Positions 25,905 to 37,822 of a DNA stretch of 64,000 nucleotides are shown one piece after another. The notes below the pieces were generated by a model that was not told where the DNA came from, made no database searches, and saw only the letters and a program-made list of their open reading frames with translations. The stretch is taken from the NCBI GenBank assembly GCA_022393335.1, contig JAJEKB010020242.1, forward strand, positions 392,236-456,235, in the 5' to 3' direction. Positions within the stretch are counted from its first letter, which is position 1. Every line of letters begins with the position of its first letter. A program made the position numbers and the translations under genes. This DNA comes from Macrotrachela quadricornifera (lineage: Eukaryota; Rotifera; Eurotatoria; Philodinida; Philodinidae).

Positions 25905-26692
25905 TTTTTTAAAAAACATCGTGACACATGATGTATTTCACACCAAAGTCATTCGATGAAAACGATGATAAAGTAATGAAAGTAATCTAATGATTTTGAT
26001 TTTTCCGTAGTAATCAAAATCATGCGGTGAAAATGATGTAAAAGTAATCAAAACTAATGTAATGATTCTGATATTCTCAGATAATCCAAGTCATGGATGA
26101 AACTTGTGCAAAAGTGATGAAAATAATCTAATGATTTTGATTTTTCCGAAGTAATCAAAATCATCCAGTGAAAATGATGTCAAAGTAATGAAAATAATGC
26201 AATGATTTTGATTTTTCCGAAATAATCGAAGTCATCGAATGAAAACGATGTAAAAGTAATGAGAATAATGTAATGATTTTGATTTTCAGAAGTAATCAAA
26301 GTCATCGGATGAAATTAATGTAAAAGTAATGAAAATAATGTAATGATTTTGATTTTTCCGAAATAATCAAAGTCATCGAATGAAATTGATGTAAAAGTAA
26401 TGAAAATAATGTAATGATTTTGATTTTTCCGAAGTAATCAAAATCATCGGATGAAATTGATGTAAAGGTAATGAAAATAATGTAACGATTTTGATTTTTC
26501 CCAAGTAATCAAAATCATCGGATGATATTGATGTAAAAATAATGAAAGTAATGTGATGACTTTGGTGACTTTTGAGAGAAGTAAAGTCATGCAATTTTTT
26601 TGATGAAAATTTTAAAAATCACCATTTAAATGGTGAAAATTTTGAAAATAACCATTTACATGAAATGTGTTTGGTTTTTTAGTTACATGGGA
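25905..26692. repeat. 71-bp satellite array inside a MITE-like border
   Basis: About nine tandem units of 71 bp (for example starting at TCATCGGATG near 26,302 and TCATCGAATG near 26,373) contain GTAATGAAAATAATGTAATG and TTTTGATTTTTCCGAA-type cores. The right border ends AGTTACATGGG as at 24,186. The open frame on the minus strand at 26,373-26,594 is translated satellite. Confidence 0.8.
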
Positions 26693-27094
26693 AGCTTGTA
26701 TGGAAGCATCTCATGTTGTACCTGACTCGAATTGTTTTCTACACACATATCTCGAACACTTATCTATGTTTTACGATTTGATGATTTTCATACTTTTCCT
26801 CATTCGATACACTTTGAAGCTCTCTGTGTCCATTAAGCAACAAATCACATATAATGTTCTAGCAATATTTTTAAAAACAAAAGAATTTTTCTGACATTTA
26901 AAATTCTAGATTAGGATGACTAAATCAACTGAGCTATATTTTTAGAAATTTTCTTATTTGTCAAGAATTTGCAGATATTCTGCATTGAAAAGACATAATC
27001 AATAATACAAAAGATAATTTACAAAAAAGTATTCCAAGATCAATGACTATGTTTTGAAAACTATCTTTTATTAAATATTGTTATTTTACTATAG
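26693..27094. other. Upstream region of the type II membrane fragment
   Basis: No gene is seen. The last bases (TATTTTACTATAG just before 27,095) look like an intron acceptor, so a 5'-UTR intron may end here. Confidence 0.35.
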
Positions 27095-27449
27095 ATGGAT
27101 GAAAATTCTATAGATAATGGTACTATCAGACATGGCCATTCGGTTACTGAACAACATCCTCACATCGACATTGAACTACTTGAAAACTCAATACAAAATC
27201 AACCTGATTTGGCAAGACTTCATAATGTTACTAAGAATAGGAAAGAGTCGCAAATGATTGAAACAACTTCGTATGTTATTTTTTTTTCTTCTCAATTCTC
27301 ATAATATATAGAATGCTATTTATTAGACATCATTCGTGTTGGTCAAGGCATCAAACTACAATAGCTATGGCTTCGTCTGCTCTCTTTACATGTCTAGCGA
27401 TGACTGTAGGTATATTGGTAATTTATTTCACTGCACCAAAAAATACTGG
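27095..27449 (+). pseudogene. Orphan N-terminus of a type II membrane protein (M13 peptidase-like)
   Basis: Exon 1 27,095-27,270 (58 codons plus 2 nt) and exon 2 27,312-27,449 join in phase across a 41-bp intron (GTATGT...ATATAG). Exon 2 encodes a short basic stretch, then a hydrophobic helix of about 20 residues (ASSALFTCLAMTVGILVIYF), then P-K-N-T-G with a phase-1 donor. This arrangement, a cytoplasmic tail, one TM helix and G|GT at the end of exon 2, mirrors exons 1-2 of the two neprilysin-like genes at 47.4 and 56.9 kb. No exon for the following C-T-x-x-C region could be found downstream, so it looks like a truncated duplicate. It may instead be a short independent gene. Confidence 0.45.
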
Positions 27450-28294
27450 TACGTTGTTTTTTTTATTGATATAAAAGTCTTTCTTTAGAAGTCAAATAAA
27501 GTTACATCAAAGACTTGTAATTTAAAACTCAAAAGAACAGTTATGATTGTTTTAACTTGAGTAAATTGATAGAAAGCATAGATTGTCCACTATATGGGCA
27601 CAAGTAGTATGAAATAATTGCACATTTGCTGGTCGAAAACTATTGATAAACATTCGTTGCTCTTATGGCGAATCCATTGACACATATTTTCTTTCGATCT
27701 GCTATCATGTTTGAATGTATATACATTCTCTTTTTTAGTATTTTCTAGTACATTCATTTTCTTCTTTTTTCTTTCTGTGTTGTTCATGTGTGTTCTCTAT
27801 CGTATTCTCTGGTGTATTCTTATCCTTTTTATTATATTTTAGTGAATTCTTTCCGTTACTGCTCTTTGCAAGGGAGCAGATAATAAATACATTTCTATTT
27901 TACGATCGTTCACATAACTCAATATAAAAGTGAGTAATCCTCATAACATCCTAACAATATTATTAAAATTGACATTAGATGAAGTACATGAGAATTCACC
28001 ATCTTCAATTAGTTCAAACGAAGAACAAAACGCATTAAATTTATATATCATGTTTGGGTTCCATTTTTGAAAAGTAAATTGTATATATTTGAAAGTAGCG
28101 AGAACCCGTGCATATTGCACGATTGCTTTTTCTTTTGTAACGTATGACATCAAAGCTTTGATCTTCTACTCAATAAGAGCATACCAACACTCAACCTTAT
28201 GTATACAGATAGCCCTATGACCTCCTACTCGTATATTGCACATATTTTTATAGTCCATGTGGCCTTCGACCTTATTGCCTTACTCTCTTCAAAA
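27450..28294. other. Non-coding stretch
   Basis: The minus-strand frames at 27,590-27,787 and 27,941-28,153 have no recognisable features. Nothing else is seen. Confidence 0.35.
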
Positions 28295-28430
28295 CCTATG
28301 GGTACTCCCATAGGATAGCTTTTGAAGACCTGTGGGTACTCCCATAGGATAGCTTTTGAAGACCTGTGGGTGCCTCCGTAATATAGCTCTTGAGGACCTA
28401 GAGGTATCTCGGTATAATAACTCTCGAGGG
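28295..28430. repeat. 34-bp minisatellite, four units
   Basis: Units of 34 bp start at 28,295, 28,329, 28,363 and 28,397, beginning CCTATGGGTACTCCCATAGG or variants and ending AGCTTTTGAAGA. Units 1 and 2 are almost identical and units 3 and 4 diverge. It is the same family as 2,856-2,975. It is followed by CTTTGACTCCGAGCGGACAG, comparable to the flank of the first array. Confidence 0.85.
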
Positions 28431-29429
28431 CTTCTTCTTATAAGCTTATTTGACCTTTAATCTTTGACTCCGAGCGGACAGACACACAACCGCGCTTTAT
28501 TATAGAGGAAATGATGATGGAAGTTAGACTGAATCATAATAATGAAGTACATAATCAAGATTGACAAGGTCTCTTATCATTAGTATCTACACACCATCAT
28601 CTTGGTGAATTTTAATGTGTCAAATGTTGATGTTTTGTGGATGTGAAAATGTAACGATTCATCTTCTCTAAATTTATATACCTACATCTGCATCCTACCT
28701 TTTTGTTCTATAATAAGATACATTTGACTCAAACCTTTTTTAAAATTGATCTGGATACATTTTAGAATGTTAAAGATATTTATTTCATATCTCAAACAAC
28801 TCTATGACATGAAAAAAGTTGTATTGATGGATCGGTGATTTGTTGTTTTGGATTCAACAAGATCTGTAATTCACTCATTTTTCTTCGAATTAACCTTATC
28901 ATTAGATTAATCAATCATTTCCTTTATCTTTTAATTTATTTTCATTCTCTATATCATTTTTATTTTCTCATCATGTCGAAAATTATCTCGTGAAAACATT
29001 CTTTTATCGAGATATGGACAATGGGACGAATTCTTCTGGTATTTTTTCTACTCTTTGAGTTCAACTAATGAGAAAATTGTAAACTCAAATAGAAAGTATT
29101 TAGGAATATAACATTCACATTACTACGACTAGCAGTAAGTGATTAGTAGTACTTGCCAATAAGGAGAAATTGGTCAGTTTGATTTTTGTCTCAGAGAAAG
29201 TCTATTTCATGAAAATAACAAATTTTATAAACTTTGATTAAAGGCCTTCGTTACCGAGAAATTCTAAAGAGGGGGCAGAATAAGACGAATCTACTGGCCT
29301 TAGCATTTCCAAAACGAGTATAGATATCAATGCAAAATGAGATAGCGAATAGTTTGATCTATCGTCTAAACTATTCAAGTAAATCAATCGATGTTTAATA
29401 ACTCAGATTGACATACCATATTTTTACTA
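28431..29429. other. Non-coding stretch
   Basis: AT-rich, without coding signature or clear repeats. Confidence 0.35.
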
Positions 29430-32215
29430 CATTTAAATGGCTGTATCTAACAATAAGTTTTGTCGAAATATCTCTTCAACGGTTTATAAGTGGTCTCATT
29501 TGAAAGAACAGCGAATCCCACACATATTCTCATATAAATCATCTAGAAATGGATAGCATAAACGAAATTTTTGGTGAACTAACAATGTTTTGATGGATAT
29601 TTTATGTATATGATGAAAATTCAGGCTTCTCAATCGCTGTTGAAGTGACTTTGAGATGGACTTTTCTCCTACGGATTTGATGTAATTTCTTTTTGATTAT
29701 TTTATTAGGTAAAATTTTTCGAAAGTTCATTTTATCTGAAACTCAAATCATATTGGTAAACTTAGTCAGAATAGGACATTTATCGCCTACATGTGATTTT
29801 AGTTTTGTACAACGATATTCCTTCTGAATAAATTCTTCTAGCATATATAAATATAAAAATATTGACGCTTTTAGCTATTAGTTAATTAAAATTAAATAGT
29901 TAATCAATCAATCTGTAATTAGTGAATGTCAGTCAAATCATATGAGGAGAAATTTTAAAACTTCGAGGGTAGACTAGAGTCCTAATCATAATCTAAAGTT
30001 AAATTTTCAACAATATGCAAATAGGAGTACTAGTAGTTACTTTTATAGACTTTAGTGATGTTAAATAGTTTTCACAATAGTTAAGCACATTTGATCGAAT
30101 GTTTCATTGCTAAGTTGTAGATCTTGACTTAAGCTGTAACTTTGCTCTCAAGACCATTTTTAATATTGTTCATGAACTGAGTTGCGAGACATAGATGATG
30201 AATTTTTGACGTAAAAAATAGTTACTTTCAAAGGTAACTACTTTGTGCACGCTCTATAACTCAGTTTATGAACAATATCGAATGATGAACTTGACAGCAA
30301 AGTTATAGCTGGAGTCAAGAAATACAAGATAGCAATAAAAGTCTGATTAAATGTGTCAAAATATTGTGAAAACCATTCAACATAAAAAAGAACGGCTACA
30401 AAAGTAACTAAAAGTAAATATACTATCCCTAGATCCAATTTCAAAAGTTTCCCTCATTAATCGGGTTTCTCAGGAACCCGGTCAAGTCCCAAAACAAAAT
30501 TGTCTATCTTATCATTATCTTAACATCCTGAGAAAGGATTTGTACCTCTTTGAATTCTTTTCATACTTCTCATTCAATTATAAAAGTAGTTTTTCTTTTG
30601 TATACTCGTACTCTGTCACGTCGCTGATGAAAAGTGAACCGAATTTTTCGAAAAATCTGTATTTAATCTGCAAATACTTTGAATAGTAATTTCAAAGCCC
30701 TTTGAATTGTCTATAGACTGTACTGTTTAGACTCCAAAAATGCTGTTTTTAATTAGGAGTTTTTTTAAACTAAACTGCAAAAAAGCAAATACTGATATTC
30801 TTTTTTAATTCACGTCACTAACGCTAGTTCATTGATAATAAATTCTCCCAACAAGTGCTTAGAGCTGATTATTTTGCAATATTTGAAAGTGACTTAACAT
30901 ACGTATAACACATAAAAATCAATTATCGATAGGTTCTCTATTCCTAAGATGTGCAGGTTTTAATTTTTCGAAGTCATTTTGCTGATAAATAGTTTTACCC
31001 ATATGTGCTACCATATCAAAAGGATATATGATATTTACATTACTCGTCGAAAATATCCTCTTCCTCAGATCTCAGCCATTACAAGTACTGTTGCTCTGAA
31101 AACTTAACGGTATATAGATCGCAATTAATCTAGATCAGTAGCGCAATTTGCGCCTCCAGAGCCTAAGTTGAAAGAGAGTTATGCCACATGGTGTTCATCT
31201 CCGTTGTGAATATGATAACTCCAAAACAAGAAAGCCTTACAAGCTGTGGGACGCATCGCTTTGTACTCCTATATGTTGGCTATTTGGAGTAAAAATTCCA
31301 TCAAAATTTATTGAGTTATTGTGAGACTAGGTGGATTTTACAATAAGGAAGGGTATGCTCAGAAACCGTCAAATCTCGCTGTGTGACTCATAATTCAGTG
31401 TGGATTCGACAGATTGACTTCAAACTTACAGGAAAGATAGTCCCAGAGGTCTTAACTGTTCTCTAAACCTTTCAGATTTCTGTCGCGTACTGGAGAGAAA
31501 CAGTACTACACTCAAGTTCGAGATATTGTCATAGATCTAGGTATTGAAATACTCAGACAAATGGCTTCAACTTTTGAGCACAGTTCTGCTAAAAAAAAAG
31601 TAGAACATTCATTAGATATCATGGAAAGCAAGACATGAATGTTTATAGTCAAATTTTTTCCTCATTCTGACGATCTTTAATTTTTTTTTGTTTAACCGCG
31701 CCAAAAATTTTGCTGCTGATCTACACTAATAAAGATTTATATACAGCCAAGCTTTCAGAGCAATAGCACTTGTAAAGACTGAGATCCGAGGTTGGATACT
31801 TGTGACGAGTAGTGTATATTACCGAAACAAAAAGCTGTTATGCGTTTCTTTGGTATTGATCTAAGCTAATGAGTAGAGATTTGTCATCTATATATTTATG
31901 GGATCCATATGAACATAAATCACCATATGGTTCGTTAAAGGCTGCATTTAATCTTTAAAAGAAAGGTACATCGTAAGACGCCTCCGAAAGCTATTGACGA
32001 GCATAGTCTTTCTACAGCATAGCTAAAGCTTTAATAGAGACATTCATATTTCACCATAAATTCAGATTATGTTTATTGTTTCTGAATGGTTCATATAAAA
32101 ATTTCTGCATGACTCGGTGCTCTTTCAAATGAGCCTATTTATAGGCAGGCGAACAGATGTTTTGACAAAGCTACTTGGCTGCAGTAAACGTAGTAAATAG
32201 TAATCTGCACCAGAA
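29430..32215. mobile_element. Candidate 2.8-kb element with inverted ends
   Basis: The segment 29,430-29,540 pairs in inverted orientation with 32,080-32,190. Landmarks are TTTGTCGAAATATCTCTTC, TATAAGTGGTCTCATTTGAA and AGAACAGCGAATC against AGCTTTGTCAAAACATCTG, TATAAATAGGCTCATTTGAA and AGAGCACCGAGTC, read on the minus strand. No coding region is recognised inside, and it encloses the palindrome at 30,032. The two ends may instead be two copies of one repeat in opposite orientation. Confidence 0.4.
30032..30420. repeat. 390-bp palindrome
   Basis: Arms 30,032-30,190 and 30,240-30,418 are diverged reverse complements (GTAGTTACTTTTATAG against CTACAAAAGTAACTAAAAG; CTTTGCTCTCAAG against CTTGACAGCAAAG; ATATTGTTCATGAACTGAGTT against AACTCAGTTTATGAACAATAT), with a loop of about 50 bp. 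It is MITE-like. Confidence 0.75.
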
Positions 32216-33626
32216 GCCACAGAATTGCTTTTTAAGTGATTTCAATAAGGTCTTAAATGATTCATTGTCTTATTCTACATCAAAGTAGATATTCGTATTG
32301 AAATTCTGATGGTGAGTCAATTTGTCTTATGCGTTCTTCTATTTTATTGATCGCTTAACGAAATATATAGCCCTGAGAATGACATTCTGGAAATAGTGTT
32401 TATTGCAAATAACGATACTGAACATAGGACTATCTCCTTAAAATAAGCTTTCTTGAAGTGGAAAATCAAACTGACATAGTTTCCGTTACCTGATAATATA
32501 ACTTATCGGTAGCGGTAATATGTTTCCTTAATCCTCTGATTATATACAAAGTGCGTATTAATTACTGACAAGTACTGCTTACTAGTTATTATTACGTGGT
32601 AATTGATACCACTAAATACTTACCTAACCAGTAATAAATGATGAAGATTATGACGCAACAATACATAACCGATAATTAAATTGGAAGTTTAAATAACAGT
32701 AAGCATGACAGTACTCAGGATATGAATTGATTAATTTTCTTCGTTAATGGATTTTTTTAAAGTTATAACTATTATATTCATATTTCTTAGTACCTTAACA
32801 TGTACTAAAACGTTAAATAATGATATTTCGACTTGATATTCCTCTCTCGTATGCATTCCAGAATATCATCAATATTTTAGTGTTAATTTTTTGGACTTAA
32901 TCATGTGAAGAAAAAGAGATATCTTTTTTCTAAAACTTTGATCTGGCAACAAATGACTGCAAGGATGACGAATGAGAATGTTGGAATTATCTCGTCGTTT
33001 CGAAAAGTAGAAACCATCACATAGATAGATACAGAGATCGTATTATAAAAATATAGTATAATGAGACAATAGGGAATTACAGATTCAGATAGACAACATC
33101 GAAAAATGGATAATCACTCAATTCTTCAGGCAAATACTATTAATAAAAATTCGTTGAACTATCCATTGTATATCCATAGATCAAATGGGAAACTCGCTCT
33201 ATCCTAACTGCTACTGTTAATTACTTATGCAAAACGTTCATGACGCAATTAGAGAATGATTGCAAAATAACGTCGTTAGGATTCTTTTGATTTGGAAATG
33301 CCTTAGAATTTTCGCCATTACGGCATCTTTCTGCCTAATGGTATCTGATAGAAGAACCTGTAAGATAGATATGATAGTGGCTTTGGTCATATAGTTAGAA
33401 TCAGTCTATGATGTCTGTTGATTGATAATCACTATACACTTGTTGAACAAATTGTCAAAGAAATGAAAGACAGCGTACAATGAGTAATCTGAGTGACAAG
33501 CTTCGTGAGACTCAACGAGACTTTCTCAAGAAGCACTGGTTTTCATCTAGATTGATACAATTCAATAAGAATAGTTCACTCATAGAAGTTGATCAGTCTT
33601 TATTTCTTGCTTGTTACGTTGTTTAG
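32216..33626. other. Upstream region of the FG-GAP gene
   Basis: No repeat or gene is certain. A 48-codon frame from ATG 33,480 to the TAG at 33,624-33,626 is in another frame than the FG-GAP exon. An undetected 5' exon supplying a signal peptide or membrane anchor may lie in this stretch, but I could not place it. Confidence 0.35.
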
Positions 33627-36600
33627 GTCCAAAATGTGAACTTAATTTTAAAGCAGCGACTCAAAATCCAATTGAATATAAGTATGGCCCACGATCTGTC
33701 GCCATGGGCGACTTTAATAATGATACTTTGCTCGATATTGCTATTGCTAACTATGATGCTGATCATATAGCTCTATTTTTTGGAAATGGCGATGGCACTG
33801 TGGCAAGGCCTATCAAGCATCTGACCGGTTCTGGATCTGCTCCGTACATGATTGCTGTTGGTGATTTTGATAACGATCATCGATCGGACATTGCCGTCGC
33901 AAATTTCGGTACCAACAGCATCGCTGTGCTTCTTAGATTCCAACATCAATCTTTTATGAACCAAACGGTACTTTCAGTTGCATCATCTCGTCCTATTTGG
34001 ATCCATATAGTAGATCTCAACAATGATGCAGCACTAGATATTGTCACTGCTAATTACGGCACACACAGTATAAGCATATTTTATGGATATGGAAATGGAG
34101 GCTTCTCAAATCCAAGCACATACTCTACAGGCTATGATTCTTTTCCGTTTGCGGTTGACAGTGGCGATTTTAATAATGACAAACAGATGGATCTTGCTAT
34201 CTCTAATTATGGTACAAGCAATGTTGGTATACTATTTGGGACAAGTAACAGTACTTTCGCGAATCAAATCATTTTTTCAACTGGTCCGAATTCCCATCCA
34301 TATTCGCTTGCCGTTGGTCATTTAAATGATGACATCATGCAAGATATTATCGTCACTAATTACGGAAATAACAGTGTGGGTGTATTTCTTGGTCATGGTG
34401 ATGGAACTTTTATGAGTCAAGTAACTTATTCGCTTGGTACTGCTTCTCCGTATTCTATTGGCATTGGTGACTTCAACAATGACAATCGAAAGGATTTAGT
34501 CATCACTGCTAAAGGCACTAATAATATAGCTCTACTTGTTGGCTATGGAAACGGCACCTTTGCAAGCCCAAAAATGTATTCAACTGGATCATTTTCGTCA
34601 ATCTCCATTGCCATAGGTGATTTAAACAGAGATAATCGTTCAGACATTGCTGTCGTCAATAATGATACAAGCACCATAAGCATCATGCTTGGTTATGACG
34701 AATTTTTTCCCATTCAAACGCCATATTCAACTGGCTCTTATCCATTTTCTGTAGCTGTTAGTGATTTTAACCACGACGCTCATCTGGATTTAGTCGTTGC
34801 TAATGATGATGGCAAGACCATAAGTGTCCTCCTAGGATATGGGAATGGTTCTTTTGCAAATCAAACGACATATTCAACTGGCTCTAAGCCACGATCTGTA
34901 GCTGTTGGAGATTTTAACAACGACACTCATCTGGATATAGCCGTTGCTAATTACGATGACAAGACCATAAGTGTCCTTCTCGGATATGGCAATGGTTCTT
35001 TTGCAAATCGAACGACATATTCAACTGGCTCTTATCCATTTTCTGTAGCTGTTGGTGACTTTAACAACGACACCCGACTCGATATCGTCGTTGCTAATAG
35101 TGGAGAGAACACTATAAGTATCTTTCTCGGATATGGCAATAGTTCTTTTGCAAATCAAACGACATATTCAACTGACTTGAATCCTTGCACTGTAGCTGTT
35201 AGTGATTTTAACCACGACGCTCATCTGGATATAGTCGTTGCTAATCACGAGGACAAGACCATAAGTGTCCTTCTCGGATATGGGAATGGCACTTTTGCAA
35301 ATCGAACGACATATTCAACTGGCTCTAAGCCACGATCTGTAGCTGTTGGAGATTTTAACAACGACACTCAATTGGATATCGTCGTTGCTAATAATGGAGA
35401 GAACACTATAAGTATCCTTCTCGGATATGGCAATGGTTCTTTTGCAAATCAAACGACATATTCAACTGGCTTGAATCCTTGCGCTGTAGCTGTTGGTAAT
35501 TTTAATGACGACACCTATTTGGATATTGTCACCGCGAATTTTGGTAGTAACAATGTAGCTGTCTTTCTTGGATATGGAAATGGCTCTTTTGCAGATCCAA
35601 CGACATATTCAACTGGTTCTGGTACAATTTTTGTGTCTGTTGCTGACTTTAACAACGACTCCCGACAGGATCTCGTCGTCGTGAATTATAATGATCACAC
35701 GGTGAGTATACTGCTTCGGTATGACAGAGGAGCTCTGAAAGACAAAATCACATTTGCATCTGCCGATGGTTCTCGTTTGCAAAGTTTCGCCGTTTTTGAT
35801 TTCAACAATGATAGCCTACTGGATATTGCCGTTATTAATTATGGTACTAATAACATAGGTATTCTTTTTGGACATGGAAATGGCACTTTTGGAAACCAAA
35901 CGATACTCTCAACTGGCTTAAATTCCCATCCTTACTCAATCGCTATCAATGATTTCAATAAAGATGGTCAAGCGGATATAGCAGTGGCCAATTATGCTAC
36001 GAAAAATCTTGTCACATTTCTAGGAAGTGGAAACGGAACATTTGAAAATCAAAGAAGTTACGGTGTACAGTTCGATTTCGCTCCATTAGTGATTGGTGCT
36101 GGTAGTTTCAACAAAGATGGACGTTCAGAAATTGTTGTCGCATATGATGGCATCCATCATATAGATGTGTTTGTCACATATGAAATTGGATCTTTCGGTT
36201 CTCCAATGGCATATTCAACTGGCAATTGGCCAAGTGCTGTCACTGTTGGTGATTTTAACAGCGACACCTATCTGGATATTGTTGTTGTTAATGAGTACGA
36301 CCACACTGTAAGCGTTCTTCTCGGATATGGGAATGGTTCTTTTGCAAATCAAATGACATATTCAACTGGCTCTAGCCCAGTATCTGTAGCTGTTGGTGAT
36401 TTTAACAACGACACTCATCTGGATATAGCCGTTGCTAATTACGATGACAAGACCATAAGTGTCCTTCTCGGATATGGGAATGGTACTTTTGCAAATCAAA
36501 CGACATATTCAACTGGCTCTGGCCCAGAATCTGTAGCTGTTGGAGATTTTAACAACGATATTCAACTGGATATCGTCGTTGCTAATAGTGGAAAGAACAC

Positions 36601-37822
36601 TATAAGTATCCTTCTCGGATATGGCAATGGTTCTTTTGCAAATCAAACGACATATTCAACTGGCTCTGACCCACGATATGTAGCTGTTGGTGACTTTAAC
36701 AATGACACCCATATGGATTTAGTCGTTGCTAATTGGCACGACAATACTGTAAGTATTCTTCTCGGATATGGGAATGGTTCTTTTGCAAATCGAACGACAT
36801 ATTCAACTGGCTCTAAGCCACAGTCTGTAACTGTTGGAGATTTTAACAACGACACTCAATTGGATATCGTCGTTGCTAATAATGGAGAGAACACTATAAG
36901 TGTCCTTCTCGGATATGGCAATGGTTCTTTCGCAAATCAAACGACATATTCAACTGGCTCTAAGCCACGATATGTAGCTGTTGGTGACTTCAACAACGAC
37001 ACCCATATGGATTTAGTCGTTGCTAATTGGCACGACAATACTGTAAGTATTCTTCTCGGATATGGCGATGGCTCTTTTTCAAATCAAATGATCTATTCAA
37101 GTGGTGCAAGTCCTGTGTCTGTAGCTGTTGGTGATTTTAATAGAGACACTCGACTGGATATTGTTGTCAGTAATGCTAATGATGAGAGTGTTAGTGTATA
37201 TCTCGGATATCTCAATGAAGGTTTTCTAAATCGAATAAAACTCATAACTGGTTATGGATCTCGACCTAAATCGGTCGTCAATGCAGACTTTAATAATGAT
37301 GGTCAAGTAGATATTGCAGTGGTGAATTCAGGTAGCAATAACATCGGTATTTTTCTGAGATATGACAATGATTCCTTCTCAAATCAAATGACATATCCAG
37401 CTAAATCCTCTCCGTGGGCGATAGCCGTTGGTGATTTCAATAACGATACTATACTTGATATTGTCGTCGCAAATTATGACAATGACACTGTTGGTATATT
37501 TCTTGGTTGGGGTAATGGTTTTTTTTCAAGTCAAGAAACGTTTACGACCGGTTTCAAATCTCAACCGAACACGATTGCTGTTGGTGATTTCAACAATGAT
37601 ACCTTGCTGGACATCATTGTCGTCAATTATGGTACACACAGTGTCGGTGTGTTGCTTGGATATGGAAATGGTTCATTTGCAAATGTAAAGACTTTTTCGG
37701 TCGACTATGGATCTCTTCCATTCTCTGTTTCTGTTGGTGATTTGAACAATGATGGAAAGCTGGATTTTGCTGTGGCCAACAATGGCACTGACAATTTAAA
37801 AATCTTCTTACAGACTTGTTAA
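33627..37822 (+). CDS. Giant FG-GAP/VCBS repeat protein, about 28 repeats (5' exon missing)
   Basis: One open exon of about 1398 codons. An acceptor (TTACGTTGTTTAG) ends at 33,626 with the phase-1 G|GT junction used elsewhere in this window. The frame has no upstream ATG before an in-frame stop at 33,590, so a first exon is missing; 33,627 is the chosen 5' end. About 28 units of 45-49 residues follow, each with a D-F-N-N-D-x-x-x-D loop, the calcium-binding loop of integrin-type FG-GAP blades. A strand of the I-V-V-A-N-Y type comes next, then G-Y-G-N-G-S-F. NDT, NGS/NGT and NQT glycosylation sites recur in nearly every unit, so the protein is probably extracellular and heavily glycosylated. 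It most likely forms several beta-propellers in series. Units 8-13 and 18-23 are nearly identical in DNA, whereas units 1-7, 14-17 and 24-28 are diverged. The base composition is less AT-rich than its surroundings. Role unknown; FG-GAP proteins bind other proteins or glycans. Confidence 0.88.

Noticed and set aside
26373..26594. Minus-strand open frame of 73 codons
   Set aside because: It is a translation of the 71-bp satellite.
33611..33626. TTG start for the FG-GAP protein
   Set aside because: The bases match an intron acceptor in the local G|GT phase; a non-ATG nuclear start is unlikely.
34083..34325. Open frames overlapping the FG-GAP exon on either strand
   Set aside because: They are shadows of the repeated coding sequence (also at 33,773-33,964, 36,643-36,855 and 37,428-37,688).
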